This document shows positions 44,249 through 53,234 of a stretch of 57,997 nucleotides of DNA, piece after piece. Both the position numbers and the translations under genes were made by a program. The notes under the pieces were generated by a model. That model was not told the DNA's origin. It was given only the letters and a program-made list of their open reading frames with translations, and did no database searches. This stretch comes from a bacterium (GTDB lineage Bacteria; Babelota; Babeliae; Babelales; JABGSX01): positions 1 to 57,997 of the forward strand of contig JABGSX010000013.1 in NCBI GenBank assembly GCA_018647505.1. The letters are read 5' to 3'. Numbering within the stretch: position 1 is the first letter of the stretch; every line of letters begins with the position of its first letter.

Positions 44249-44575
44249 ATGAAAAAAATTATTTTTACTTTGTTTGGCTTTATGTTGTTTTTTGCATCAG
44301 AGGTTATTGTATGTGGCGATGGAGTAAAAAAAAGAACATGTTTAGGCTATATTTGTTCTTTTTTGTGTCCATGTTGTTGTTTTAATAAAAAACAATCATC
44401 AGGTAGCGGTGATAGATTAGAAAGTAGCCCATTGCTTGTAAAGCCTCCTTTAGTTGTACATTCCTCTGCTTCAAGAGCTGCTAATCCAGGAATTGTTGAT
44501 CCAGAAGCTGCAGAAAGAAGTTTTTTTTATGAAGACCATCCAAATGCCCCCGGTGAAGGAGGAGTTTGGTTTTGA
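44249..44575 (+). CDS. Tiny exported Cys-rich protein
   Basis: 108 residues. ATG 44249 has AAAGGG upstream at good spacing and lies eight bases after the secA stop; the longer frame from 44219 would overlap secA. The signal peptide is KKIIFTLFGFMLFFASEVIVCG. A Cys cluster follows: TCLGYICSFLCPCCCFNKK, six cysteines in 14 residues, then a Ser/Pro/Gly-rich tail. The cluster could be a disulfide knot, a metal site or a lipid-modified segment. No family recognised. Confidence 0.65.
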   Translation: MKKIIFTLFGFMLFFASEVIVCGDGVKKRTCLGYICSFLCPCCCFNKKQSSGSGDRLESSPLLVKPPLVVHSSASRAANPGIVDPEAAERSFFYEDHPNAPGEGGVWF

Positions 44576-44665
44576 GGTTCTTTTATGCCTGAACAGAGAG
44601 GTTCTATTGGATGAGGTTGTTCATTGTATAAAGTAATATTAGCATCCGTTTTACATTAGCCAACT

Positions 44666-45685
44666 TTAATTTTCGGCTTGTTTGTTCTGATTCCTAGCAT
44701 TAGCAACGAATGTGTCATTACTACACTCAAATTCGTAAGCAGATTGCAAAATATTTTGTATGTCAGAATATTGTGGCACCCAGCCCAATACGTCCGCAGC
44801 TTTGCTGTTGTCGGCAATTAGTACTGGAGGGTCACCTTCACGGCGTTTTATTGAAGTTGTTTGTATTTTTGCTTGTGTAACAAGCTCAACTTCTTTAATC
44901 ATTTCTTGTACAGAGTGTCCTTGCCCAGAGCCCAAATTAAACGCGTCAGATTTTTGTCCTGAAAGCAAATATTCCAAAGCCTTGCAATGAGCGTCGGCAA
45001 TATCAAGAACATGTAAATAGTCTCGAATGCACGTTCCATCTGGGGTTGGGTAATCGTCACCAAAAATTTTAAATGTATTACCATTTTCTGCTGCGCGTAG
45101 TAAAAGGGGGATAATGTGGGATTCTGGATTATGTCTTTCACCAAGACCATGTTCTGGCAACGCTCCGGCTGCGTTAAAATATCGCAGCGACACGTGTTCC
45201 AATCCATAAGCTCTGTTAAAGTCTTCAAGGGCCATTTCGATTATCATTTTTGTTCTACCGTATGGGCTCACGGGATTCTTTTGATGTGTTTCGACAAGGG
45301 GAAGACGTTGTGGTTTTCCGTAAGTTGCGCAGCTTGAAGAAAAAATGAATTTATTAACATTATGTTTTAGCATTGTCTGAAGGAGAGAAATGGTTTTTGA
45401 GACGTTGTTGTGGTAAAACCTTGCAGGGTCTTGTACCGAATGACCAACTTCTATAAATGCTGCAAAATGCATAACAGCGACGGGGTTGTAGTGCTTAAAA
45501 GTTTCTTCCAAAATTGTTAAGTCTTCAATGTCACTCTTTACCAACGGCGCCCACGAAGCGCTCCATTCTTGTCCTTGGCAAAGATTGTCAATTATAACAA
45601 CATTGTATCCACGTTGAGTAAGCAAATATGCCGAGTGTGACCCTATGTATCCTGCGCCACCTGTAACTAAAACCGTTGGTCTCAT
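44666..45685 (-). CDS. galE: UDP-glucose 4-epimerase
   Basis: About 339 residues. ATG 45685 is chosen because AAGGAG lies seven bases before it. It interconverts UDP-glucose and UDP-galactose with bound NAD. The Rossmann motif GGAGYIGSH is at the N-terminus. The active-site pair SSSCATYGKP and YGRTK (Tyr-x3-Lys) is complete. The C-terminal sugar-binding region includes RRXGDPP (RREGDPPVLIADNSKA). It probably supplies sugars for surface glycans, together with the TMTC-like transferases; that link is inference. Confidence 0.95.
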   Translation of the reverse strand: MRPTVLVTGGAGYIGSHSAYLLTQRGYNVVIIDNLCQGQEWSASWAPLVKSDIEDLTILEETFKHYNPVAVMHFAAFIEVGHSVQDPARFYHNNVSKTISLLQTMLKHNVNKFIFSSSCATYGKPQRLPLVETHQKNPVSPYGRTKMIIEMALEDFNRAYGLEHVSLRYFNAAGALPEHGLGERHNPESHIIPLLLRAAENGNTFKIFGDDYPTPDGTCIRDYLHVLDIADAHCKALEYLLSGQKSDAFNLGSGQGHSVQEMIKEVELVTQAKIQTTSIKRREGDPPVLIADNSKAADVLGWVPQYSDIQNILQSAYEFECSNDTFVANARNQNKQAEN

Positions 45686-45816
45686 ATGCAAACTCCTTCT
45701 TACAAGCATGAAAACCTATTTTTAATGGAATATAGTTCAACATGAGAAAAATAGAATTGCAAGCTTTTTTTGGTCATAAAGGAAATTTAAATAATTAGGT
45801 TAAAAATGGGCACAAA

Positions 45817-45846
45817 AAAGAGCCGGGATAAATTCCCGGCTCTTTA
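45817..45846. terminator. Bidirectional intrinsic terminator
   Basis: AAGAGCCGGGA pairs with TCCCGGCTCTT around a short AT loop, with A-rich sequence on its left. It lies upstream of galE and directly downstream of the minus-strand gene ending at 45875. Confidence 0.85.
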
Positions 45847-45874
45847 CTTCTAAGTTGTAATTACTTCTATTGTG

Positions 45875-46141
45875 TTATGGTCTTTTTGCAGCATCAATTT
45901 GGCCTCTAAGAGTTGCGCATTTTGCTACTAGCGCGTCTACTTCAACACCAACGGCTTCGAATGCAGCTTTTTCAGCGGCTGTAGGTCCAACAGGTCCAGC
46001 AGGAGGTGTTGCTACTCTTGGTGGTGGTGTTACTCTTGGTGCTGATGTAGGTTTTGCTCCCCTTGTTCTTGGTGCTTGGCATTCAAATACAACAAGCGCT
46101 GCTAACCCGACGAATAATGTTAATAATAAAGTTTTTTTCAT
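45875..46141 (-). CDS. Small exported Pro/Ala-rich protein
   Basis: 88 residues with a signal peptide (KKTLLLTLFVGLAALVVFEC). A Pro-rich stretch (TPPPRVATPPAGPVGP) is followed by an Ala-rich helix with one Cys (VDALVAKCATLRGQID). The Cys at the signal peptide end (VFEC) does not fit a normal lipobox. It follows the outer-membrane barrel gene at 46161 by 20 bases and is probably cotranscribed. Function not recognised; it might be a small accessory of the barrel. Confidence 0.6.
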   Translation of the reverse strand: MKKTLLLTLFVGLAALVVFECQAPRTRGAKPTSAPRVTPPPRVATPPAGPVGPTAAEKAAFEAVGVEVDALVAKCATLRGQIDAAKRP

Positions 46142-46160
46142 ATTGTTTCCTTTCTGTTAA

Positions 46161-47630
46161 TTAAAAGGAGAAACCAAATTTGCCCCATAGGCTCCACTTG
46201 TTCATAACTGTGTTGTCGAGTCCAAAGTCAAATGCTCCACCAAGGCCAACTATGCAAGGATAATCTTGGTCATCCCAGCGATATCCAAGGGCCAGGGATG
46301 TGTTGCATTTTATAATTGCTGGATGTGCTGCTGAGCAAAGGTCAAGGTCAGCTTCTTTTACTGTAGCACTGGAAAGAAGCATTTCTTGTGGATATTCGCC
46401 AGATGTTTTGGATGCGAATTCTTTATCTATAGTAGAAGCTGGAGAAATCGCTCCTGTATTATCAGTTATTGCTCCTGCTAGACTTGCGATTCCAATTGTG
46501 TCATCATAGGTTCCACTCAAAACAACTTTTTCAGCTTGTCTTGCAAGGATTCCAAATCCTAATTCACAGTCAAAACCTTCATTTACGTATACAAATGCGC
46601 AATTTCCAGCGACTGACATGCGAGGTGTTACTTTTACGTCTTTTGTTAAGTAGTTAATACCATCTTTGTAAGTTCCTGTTAAAACGTCTGCTTCACTTGC
46701 GTAATATTTCATGTAACGGGACCATGGTTTGCCGCGAAGGTCAAATGAACGTTTTTGTGTGCGTGCAAAGAGGTATTGTCCTTTACTATCTGCCTTGAAT
46801 GCCAATGAACTGTCGCCTTTTTCATCTTCCCATATTTGTAACTTAGCGTGTCCGCCTGCTAGTATACCAAAGTGTCCACCGTGGCCGACAACTGGTTCAA
46901 ACATATATTTTGCTTCTGGTTTGTTTCCGACAGGAATTAATACACCAACGTAGCTTTCAAGGTAGTTAGGATCTTCGATATCTTTGTATTTCCAACCAAC
47001 GTTAAATACAACGTCGCCGATGCCCCACTTGGTTTGTTTGCCGTCAATTTTACCATATGTCCAGTTCTCTTGTTTGAACGCTGCTTCTACGGATGATGCG
47101 GTTGCTGTTGCTGTAACAATTGTTCCAGTTGTTGCTATTGTTTCATTCAATTTAATTTCAGCTGCAACGTATGTAATTGGAGCAGAAATGTCAAAGAAGA
47201 ATGTGTCACCAAGGTCTTGTTTGTATCTTAGGCCAAATCCGTATGTTGTATACTCAGGCTTTAATACAATTGTGCTTTTAAATCCGTCGGATGCTATTCC
47301 AAGGTAATCGGCTAGAACGTCAACATCTGCGCCTTCTATTGTTGCAACGGTGATGCTGTCAGATCCGTGTGGAGAGAAGTAACGACCTAATTGTTTGTAG
47401 TTTGTTGATTTAGCAAAAAAGCCTGCTGCGTCGAATGATCCGCCTACGCCGTCTTTAGCTTTTTGTCCATCAAAAAATGCTGAGTATTCTGGAGTTGCTG
47501 GTTGGTACATTTGTGGAACTGAGAAGTAAGTTTTACTTTTTACTTCGTAGGGATGTGTTGGTGCTGTTATTGCATTATTCAAAGTTGTTACTGCTGCTAA
47601 CAAGAGAAATAGTGGAATGTATCTTTTCAT
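46161..47630 (-). CDS. Predicted outer-membrane beta-barrel protein
   Basis: About 489 residues. ATG 47630 is supported by AAGGAG six bases upstream; the longer frame to 47696 has no such site. The signal peptide is KRYIPLFLLLAAVTTLNNAITA. The protein shows alternating strands (TYGFGLRYKQDLGDTFFFDI, NCAFVYVNEGFDCELGFGIL) with periplasmic-turn-like short gaps, and ends in WSLWGKFGFSF with terminal Phe. It is an abundant-protein type of gene with a long leader containing a structured element (47713-47773). Channel or surface protein; family not recognised. Confidence 0.78.
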   Translation of the reverse strand: MKRYIPLFLLLAAVTTLNNAITAPTHPYEVKSKTYFSVPQMYQPATPEYSAFFDGQKAKDGVGGSFDAAGFFAKSTNYKQLGRYFSPHGSDSITVATIEGADVDVLADYLGIASDGFKSTIVLKPEYTTYGFGLRYKQDLGDTFFFDISAPITYVAAEIKLNETIATTGTIVTATATASSVEAAFKQENWTYGKIDGKQTKWGIGDVVFNVGWKYKDIEDPNYLESYVGVLIPVGNKPEAKYMFEPVVGHGGHFGILAGGHAKLQIWEDEKGDSSLAFKADSKGQYLFARTQKRSFDLRGKPWSRYMKYYASEADVLTGTYKDGINYLTKDVKVTPRMSVAGNCAFVYVNEGFDCELGFGILARQAEKVVLSGTYDDTIGIASLAGAITDNTGAISPASTIDKEFASKTSGEYPQEMLLSSATVKEADLDLCSAAHPAIIKCNTSLALGYRWDDQDYPCIVGLGGAFDFGLDNTVMNKWSLWGKFGFSF

Positions 47631-47712
47631 TCCGTGCTCCTTTTTTAAAAAAGGTTTAACATATACTCTTACAAAACTTATCAAATTTTTTAACATGTAT
47701 CGGTTGGGTTAG

Positions 47713-47773
47713 TCAACTATTTATTTGTTTTAAGACAAAGTAGCTTTGTCACAAAGTATAGTTGATTTTTTTT
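47713..47773. other. Nested inverted repeats in the region between two divergent genes
   Basis: TCAACTAT (47713-47720) pairs with ATAGTTGA (47758-47765). Inside, GACAAAG (47734-47740) pairs with CTTTGTC (47744-47750). Eight T follow at 47766-47773. It lies in the 423-base space between the barrel gene (47630, minus) and hisS (48054, plus). On the minus strand it falls in the 5' leader of the barrel gene, about 80-140 bases before its start. The rest of this space is AT-rich, with no gene that I can support. Confidence 0.5.
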
Positions 47774-48053
47774 CTATAGGCCCTCCTTTTGCTTAAAAAT
47801 TCAAATTTTTTTTCAAAAACCTGTTACAGAATTTACTTCTACCACGATTTGGTATGTTCCGTCAATTATTTTAAACATTTTACTTTGTCTTTGAAAGTAC
47901 GGAGTTAAATTTTTTTTTCAAGGTTAAATTTAAAAGAACGACAGGACTACGTTTAAATGAAAATTTTGTTTTTATGATACACTTATTTTAAATAGTGTTT
48001 TTACATGTCCATTATGTGGGCGAATAACGTTTTTCAATTGATTAGGTGCTTTT

Positions 48054-49307
48054 ATGTTTTCAAGAGTAAAAGGGACTCGAGATTTTTTGGATTTAACCCT
48101 GTTTGATTTTTTTATTAAAAAAACATCCATACATGTAGAAAATTATAACTTTGAGCATATCGATACACCAATTTTGGAAACAACGGAGCTTTTTAAGCGT
48201 TCGCTTGGTACAAACACAGATGTTGTAAACAAAGAAATGTATGTTTTTGAAGGCTCAGAAGAGGGTGAAAAATCAATTTGTCTACGACCAGAAGTAACTG
48301 CTTCTACCATGCGTGCTTTTTTGGAAAATAATATTTCAAGTCTTCCTTGGAAAGTCTATTCATGGGGGCCGATGTTTCGCAAAGAGCGTCCTCAGCGAGG
48401 TAGGTATCGACAATTTCATCAGTTTAATATTGAGGCAATAGGGAGTGGGGAAATTTCTCTGGATGCAAATTTTATTGCGATGTTAGATCATTTGTTTTCA
48501 GAAGCCCTTATGTTGGACAATTATACTGTGCATGTTAATTTTCTAGGTTCTCCTGATGATCGAAAAGTATATAAAACAATCCTTGGAGATTTCTTAGACA
48601 AAAACAATAGTGCATTGTGTGGAAAGTGCAAAGAGCGACGCGAAAAAAACATTATGCGTGTGTTTGATTGTAAGCAAGAAGATTGTCAAAAATTATATAA
48701 AAAAGCTCCATATATAGTTGACTCGTTATCAGAAGAATCAAAAAAAGAGTGGGAGCAGTTGCAGTCTCTTCTTGAGTTATTATCCATTTCATTTTCTTAT
48801 ACTCCAACATTGGTGCGTGGTTTGGATTATTACAACAAAACAGTTTTTGAATTTTCAAGTACAGCGCTAGGAGCACAGAGTGCTTTTTGTGGTGGTGGCC
48901 GATATGATTATCTTGCTCAGGAGCTTGGAAGTAAGGAATGCTATCCATCATTTGGTGTTGCAATTGGAATTGAAAGGGTTTTAATTCTTTTGGAGCAAAT
49001 TAAGGACAAGTTACCGTTGCCACACAAAAAACCTTTACACTTGTTTTTGCCGTTGAGTGAAAACCAATATTCACTTGCTTCGTTATTGGCTGATCATGTC
49101 CAAGCTGCAAATTTGTGTGTTGATATTTTGTTTGACAAGCCGTCGCTAAAAAGCATGATGCGTAAAGCAAATAAAATGGGCGCGTCATATGTTTTACTTG
49201 TTGGAGATGATGAGCAAAAAAACAACACAGTTGTGGTAAAAAACATGGTTTCTGGGACAGAGGAAACAATTGCACAAAATGATTTGGTTGGGCACTTGAA
49301 AAAGTAA
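48054..49307 (+). CDS. hisS: Histidyl-tRNA synthetase
   Basis: 417 residues. It charges tRNA-His. Class II motifs: KGTRDFLD at the N-terminus, motif 2 MFRKERPQRGRYRQFHQFN, the histidine-A sequence VRGLDYYNKTVFE, and motif 3 FGVAIGIERVL. The insertion with CGKCKERREKNIMRVFDC and then EDC is the Cys-containing insertion seen in many HisRS. The C-terminal anticodon domain is complete. It ends two bases before the convergent cdsA end. Confidence 0.96.
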   Translation: MFSRVKGTRDFLDLTLFDFFIKKTSIHVENYNFEHIDTPILETTELFKRSLGTNTDVVNKEMYVFEGSEEGEKSICLRPEVTASTMRAFLENNISSLPWKVYSWGPMFRKERPQRGRYRQFHQFNIEAIGSGEISLDANFIAMLDHLFSEALMLDNYTVHVNFLGSPDDRKVYKTILGDFLDKNNSALCGKCKERREKNIMRVFDCKQEDCQKLYKKAPYIVDSLSEESKKEWEQLQSLLELLSISFSYTPTLVRGLDYYNKTVFEFSSTALGAQSAFCGGGRYDYLAQELGSKECYPSFGVAIGIERVLILLEQIKDKLPLPHKKPLHLFLPLSENQYSLASLLADHVQAANLCVDILFDKPSLKSMMRKANKMGASYVLLVGDDEQKNNTVVVKNMVSGTEETIAQNDLVGHLKK

Positions 49308-49308
49308 A

Positions 49309-49962
49309 TTAAAAACCAAAAAGCTTCATTAGTATGGTTCTACCGAAATAAAAAAATGGTGCCACAAATAAAATGCTATCAAGACGATCTAAAAGGCCTC
49401 CATGTCCAGGTAAAATACTTCCAGAGTCTTTAATTTTGGCCTTGCGCTTTAAGTAGGACTCAAAGAGATCACCTGCAAATGCTACAATGCATATTGCAAT
49501 TGAGGTTATTATAACCAAAATGTGCGAAAATTGTTTTTCTGAGCTGGACAAGGCTAATGCCAAAATTATATATGAAAAAACAGCTGATCCAATTAAACCT
49601 TCCCATGATTTTTTTGGGCTGATCCGTGGTGCAATTAAGTGTTTGCCAAACTTTGTTCCAATAAAATAGGCCCCTGTATCGGCTGCAAATACAGAAATTA
49701 AAAGAAATGCAAAAAGCACACGGTATATTCCAGAATGGTTTAAAAGAATTAGTAAAATACATGGTGCAATTGGATACAGTGGGGTCAGGAGCCAGATCAA
49801 TTTGTTTTTTTTTGCTAACTTTGGCCATTCAAATATCAAAATTAAAGTTAAGGCGGCTGCAATAATTATGGAAATAGCAATCGTAGGACATTGCTTATAC
49901 AGAAGCCACAATAAAACTATTCCTACTATTCCGGTTATAACTCGTTTGTATACATTCTTCAT
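49309..49962 (-). CDS. cdsA: Phosphatidate cytidylyltransferase (CDP-diacylglycerol synthase)
   Basis: About 217 residues; the start at 49962 has AGGAG upstream and overlaps the yraN stop as TAATG. Polytopic, about seven helices. The family signature is complete: SYLKRKAKIKDSGSILPGHGG and then LLDRLDS. PRISPKKSWEG is the second conserved block. It makes CDP-diacylglycerol from CTP and phosphatidate in the inner membrane, the precursor of membrane phospholipids. Confidence 0.95.
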   Translation of the reverse strand: MKNVYKRVITGIVGIVLLWLLYKQCPTIAISIIIAAALTLILIFEWPKLAKKNKLIWLLTPLYPIAPCILLILLNHSGIYRVLFAFLLISVFAADTGAYFIGTKFGKHLIAPRISPKKSWEGLIGSAVFSYIILALALSSSEKQFSHILVIITSIAICIVAFAGDLFESYLKRKAKIKDSGSILPGHGGLLDRLDSILFVAPFFYFGRTILMKLFGF

Positions 49963-50339
49963 TAAAAATTCTCCTGAACAAACGCATTTGGTATGTATGT
50001 TATTTTCCAATTTTTTTGCTCGACAAAAGCAACATCAAATCGAATTGCCTTGTCATACAAATTATTCTCAGCAATAAACATTTTTGCTGTGGCTATTATT
50101 TTTTTTTGTTTTGATTTTCTTATCAAGTCCGAGAATGGAACTGTTTCTTTTATTCGGGTTTTCACTTCTACAAAGGAGATTAGATCTCTTTTTTGTGCAA
50201 TAATATCAACCTCTCCGCATCGTTTCGAATAATTTTTTGCGATTATTACAAAACCATCCTGCTCAAGGTATTGGGCAACATTTTTTTCTCCCTGATTTCC
50301 TAGTAATTTTCGCGATGAAAAATCAGAACTTGGAGACAT
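49962..50339 (-). CDS. yraN: UPF0102/YraN family nuclease-fold protein
   Basis: 125 residues, the normal length. The fold resembles restriction endonucleases/Holliday-junction resolvases: GNQGEKNVAQYLEQDG, then RCGEVDIIAQKRDLISFVEVKTR with the Glu-x-Asp and Glu-x-Lys metal residues, and KQKKIIATAKMF. The cellular role is not established. It overlaps the end of the bamD-like gene by 17 bases and its stop overlaps the cdsA start, so the three form one operon. Confidence 0.92.
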   Translation of the reverse strand: MSPSSDFSSRKLLGNQGEKNVAQYLEQDGFVIIAKNYSKRCGEVDIIAQKRDLISFVEVKTRIKETVPFSDLIRKSKQKKIIATAKMFIAENNLYDKAIRFDVAFVEQKNWKITYIPNAFVQENF

Positions 50340-51357
50340 AGTCTATTTTTTTTCGTCGTTTCGTTTTTTGTTTTCCTGGACTGGTTATATCCAAAATATC
50401 ATTGGAGCTTTTATCTCGTAAGTTTTCGTATTGCTTTTTGAATGTTAAAGCCTTTTTGTTTTCTTCTTTTCGTTCTGTTTTTACCCATTTGATGTAGTTG
50501 GCTAATGGGCCTGGAGCATTTTTAGGGCGCTTATATTTTTTTGGATCTTTGTTTTTTGCGAGGATGTATCGCAATTCTTCAATTTTTTCTTTTGTGTTTT
50601 CTAGCCGTTTTTCAAATTGTTTTACAATTGAGTCAAGACGTTTTTCTGCGGCCTTTAAATTTTTCTTGTTTGCATGGAATTTAAATATTTCAACTTCGTT
50701 GTCAAAAAGTTTCTCCAGGCAATGCTTTAAAATTTTTGCTACGTCAGCTGTGTACTTTTTGTACAATTTTTTTCTTTGCAAAAAATTTTCTGCTAACAAA
50801 ATTGCCTGTCTTGTAACCGATTGGTCTCTGTCGTGGTCTGGAAGTCTGTAAACATGACACAATATAGCTCTATATTCAACCTCTTCCGTGTCTGTACTTC
50901 CTGGGTATAACAGTGCAAATTCTGTGTATAATGTTCCAGCTTTTTCAAGGTCTTCTTTTTCAAAGTATGTGTTTGCAAGCTTAAGTTTTAAATTTTTTAG
51001 TTTTTGCGTGTCAGAGCAGATTGAAGTTTTTCTTTCAAGACAACGGGCAACCATTCTCAAGTTTTTTTGCTGTTTGTACAATAATATTGCTTCATCCAGT
51101 TCAGTATCGCTCAGAGATTTATAACTTTTTCGAAGAACTTCCGGAAGATTGGCCAGCTTTTTCCACTTTGGTTTTTTTATGACTTTTTTTGAAACCTGTT
51201 GTTTTTCTTTTGCTTTTTGATATTTGTTTTTTCTTTTTTTTGCCTTTGTTTGTGTTTTGTTTTTATCGGAGCTTTTCGTAGCTAAGGTGTGGCTGGTGAG
51301 TGGGCTTGTTAAAAAACAAGCAAACATGATTAATAAAAAAATATTTTTTGTGGACAT
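50323..51357 (-). CDS. BamD/ComL-like TPR protein of outer-membrane assembly
   Basis: About 344 residues. The start at 51357 follows AGGA and gives a signal-peptide-like N-terminus (STKNIFLLIMFACFLTS). The long frame to 51501 lacks a site. A Lys-rich linker follows, then TPR units with the BamD pattern: ANTYFEKEDLEKAGTLYTEFALLYPGS, VEYRAILCHVYRLPDHDRDQ, VTRQAILLAENFLQR. BamD is normally a lipoprotein; here the possible lipobox Cys (FAC, about residue 14) is imperfect. Basic C-terminal extension (KTKRRKKIDYV). A BamD role is likely but not proven. Confidence 0.65.
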   Translation of the reverse strand: MSTKNIFLLIMFACFLTSPLTSHTLATKSSDKNKTQTKAKKRKNKYQKAKEKQQVSKKVIKKPKWKKLANLPEVLRKSYKSLSDTELDEAILLYKQQKNLRMVARCLERKTSICSDTQKLKNLKLKLANTYFEKEDLEKAGTLYTEFALLYPGSTDTEEVEYRAILCHVYRLPDHDRDQSVTRQAILLAENFLQRKKLYKKYTADVAKILKHCLEKLFDNEVEIFKFHANKKNLKAAEKRLDSIVKQFEKRLENTKEKIEELRYILAKNKDPKKYKRPKNAPGPLANYIKWVKTERKEENKKALTFKKQYENLRDKSSNDILDITSPGKQKTKRRKKIDYVSKF

Positions 51358-51464
51358 AACAGATCCTGTTGTATTAAAAAGTAAGAAGCAATCAATATTT
51401 TTATCAACGTAATGGTTTAAGGTACCATAGCTTCTACCACGAGGCAAGACACAGGTACAGTTTG

Positions 51465-51473
51465 TGATATAAT
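51465..51473 (+). promoter_or_regulatory. Extended -10 promoter of the gspE operon
   Basis: TG followed by one base and a perfect TATAAT (51468-51473). No convincing -35 box lies at the usual distance. The start codon of gspE is about 40 bases downstream. Confidence 0.5.
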
Positions 51474-51514
51474 GGTGGAATGAAAAATAAAAAACGAACA
51501 AAAAAGGACCTACA

Positions 51515-53197
51515 ATGAAAAGTTTGGGTGAATTTCTTGTTGAAAAAAAGATAATTACACAAGAGCAACTTCAGCTTTCTTCTGAAGAAGCAGAAAAGGG
51601 AAAAGAGTCATTCCACGAATATTTGCTAAAAAATAAGGTTATCACTGATCAGCAGCTTGCTAAAGCCTTGGCCGAATATTCTTCATTTCAGTATGTAGAA
51701 AAAATTACTGACAAAATGACAGAACCTTCATTGCTTGCAAAAACAACTTTTAAATTTTTACGAGACAATGCGATAATTCCAATCGAACAAGACAAACAGA
51801 TTTTAATTCTTACGGCAAACCCTCTGGATTTTCAACCTCTTGATGAACTTAATATAATTCTAGGCGGAAACGCTGTTTATGCTGTTTCTACAAGGGCGGT
51901 TATCATTGACGGTGTTAATAGATTTTATCCTCTTGAAGAGACCAGTCAAATGATGGAAGAGCTTGAGGATGAAGACCCAGAAACATTAGAGTTTGAAGAG
52001 ATTGATGAAAAAGATATTTTGGGAATGGCAAGCGAAGCCCCTATTATCAAGCTTGTAAATCACATTCTCTTTCAGGCTGTAAAGCGTGAGGCATCTGATA
52101 TTCATATTGAACCACAGGAAAAAGAGGTAAGAGTTAGATATCGTGTTGATGGTGTTATGTATTCAGTTTTAACTCCACCAAAAAGAGTTCAGGGGGCGTT
52201 AATTTCACGTATCAAAATCATGGCAAATCTCAATATAGCAGAAAAAAGAAAGCCACAGGATGGAAGAATTCAGATAAAAATTGCTGACAGGTCAATTGAT
52301 CTTCGTGTGTCTGTTCTTCCAATAATTTTTGGTGAATCTATTGTAATGCGTCTTTTTGATCAAACAAAATCAATTGAAACCTTGAAAAAATTAGGATTCA
52401 ATAAAAGAGATTACGATATTGTTCACAAGTCAATAACCAGGCCAAATGGTATTGTATTTACGTCTGGTCCAACGGGCTCTGGTAAAACAACAACGTTATA
52501 TTCTATTTTGAGTTTATTAAATCGCCCAGAAGTTAATATAATTACGGTTGAAGATCCCGTTGAATACCAGCTAGCAGGACTTTCTCAGGTTGCTGTGAGG
52601 GAAAAAGTTGATCTTACCTTTGCTAATGCACTTCGTTCTATTTTACGTCAGGATCCTGATATTATAATGATTGGTGAAACTCGAGATCAGGAAACGGCGC
52701 AAATAGCTATCCGGGCTGCGCTAACAGGGCACCTTGTGTTGAGCACGATTCATACAAATAGTGCTGCTGCCACAGTTACTCGTTTGATCGATATGGGTAT
52801 CGAGCCATTTCTTGTCTCGTCTTCAGTTATTTGTATCATCGCTCAAAGACTTGTCAGGCAGCTTTGTGATAAGTGCAAAAAAGAATATAAACCAACAAGC
52901 GAGATTTTAAAACTTATCGGTCTAACAGAAAAAGACGTCAAAGGTGCGACTCTGTACAAGGCCAAGGGTTGTGAGGAATGTTCTTTTTCTGGCTATAAAG
53001 GCCGGTTGGCAATTTTTGAAGTTATGGAAATTACTGAAAAAATCGCTGAATTAACAATAGAACGGACAGACATGCTTTCAATACGCAAGTTGGCAATTGA
53101 GCAGGGAATGACAACCTTGCTTCAAGATGGAATAGAAAAGGTAAAGCAGGGACTTACAACTACAGAAGAGGTTCTTACTGTTGCATCAAGCTTGTGA
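51515..53197 (+). CDS. gspE: Type II secretion / type IV pilus assembly ATPase GspE/PilB
   Basis: 560 residues. It is the motor that adds pseudopilins. The N-terminal MshEN-type region (LGEFLVEKKIITQEQLQLS, then LAKALAEYSSFQYV) comes first. The core has Walker A GPTGSGKTT near residue 318, the Asp box, and Walker B IIMIGETRDQETAQIAIRAALTGHLV. Zinc Cys motifs are CDKCKK and CEEC, around residues 451-489, as in GspE. AAGGAC lies upstream of the ATG. It is separated from its membrane partner gspF by about 40 kb, next to a pseudopilin and tamB. Confidence 0.95.
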   Translation: MKSLGEFLVEKKIITQEQLQLSSEEAEKGKESFHEYLLKNKVITDQQLAKALAEYSSFQYVEKITDKMTEPSLLAKTTFKFLRDNAIIPIEQDKQILILTANPLDFQPLDELNIILGGNAVYAVSTRAVIIDGVNRFYPLEETSQMMEELEDEDPETLEFEEIDEKDILGMASEAPIIKLVNHILFQAVKREASDIHIEPQEKEVRVRYRVDGVMYSVLTPPKRVQGALISRIKIMANLNIAEKRKPQDGRIQIKIADRSIDLRVSVLPIIFGESIVMRLFDQTKSIETLKKLGFNKRDYDIVHKSITRPNGIVFTSGPTGSGKTTTLYSILSLLNRPEVNIITVEDPVEYQLAGLSQVAVREKVDLTFANALRSILRQDPDIIMIGETRDQETAQIAIRAALTGHLVLSTIHTNSAAATVTRLIDMGIEPFLVSSSVICIIAQRLVRQLCDKCKKEYKPTSEILKLIGLTEKDVKGATLYKAKGCEECSFSGYKGRLAIFEVMEITEKIAELTIERTDMLSIRKLAIEQGMTTLLQDGIEKVKQGLTTTEEVLTVASSL

Positions 53198-53234
53198 TCC
53201 AATTGTCGGCTGATTTTTTTTGCGTAGGGTTGAG

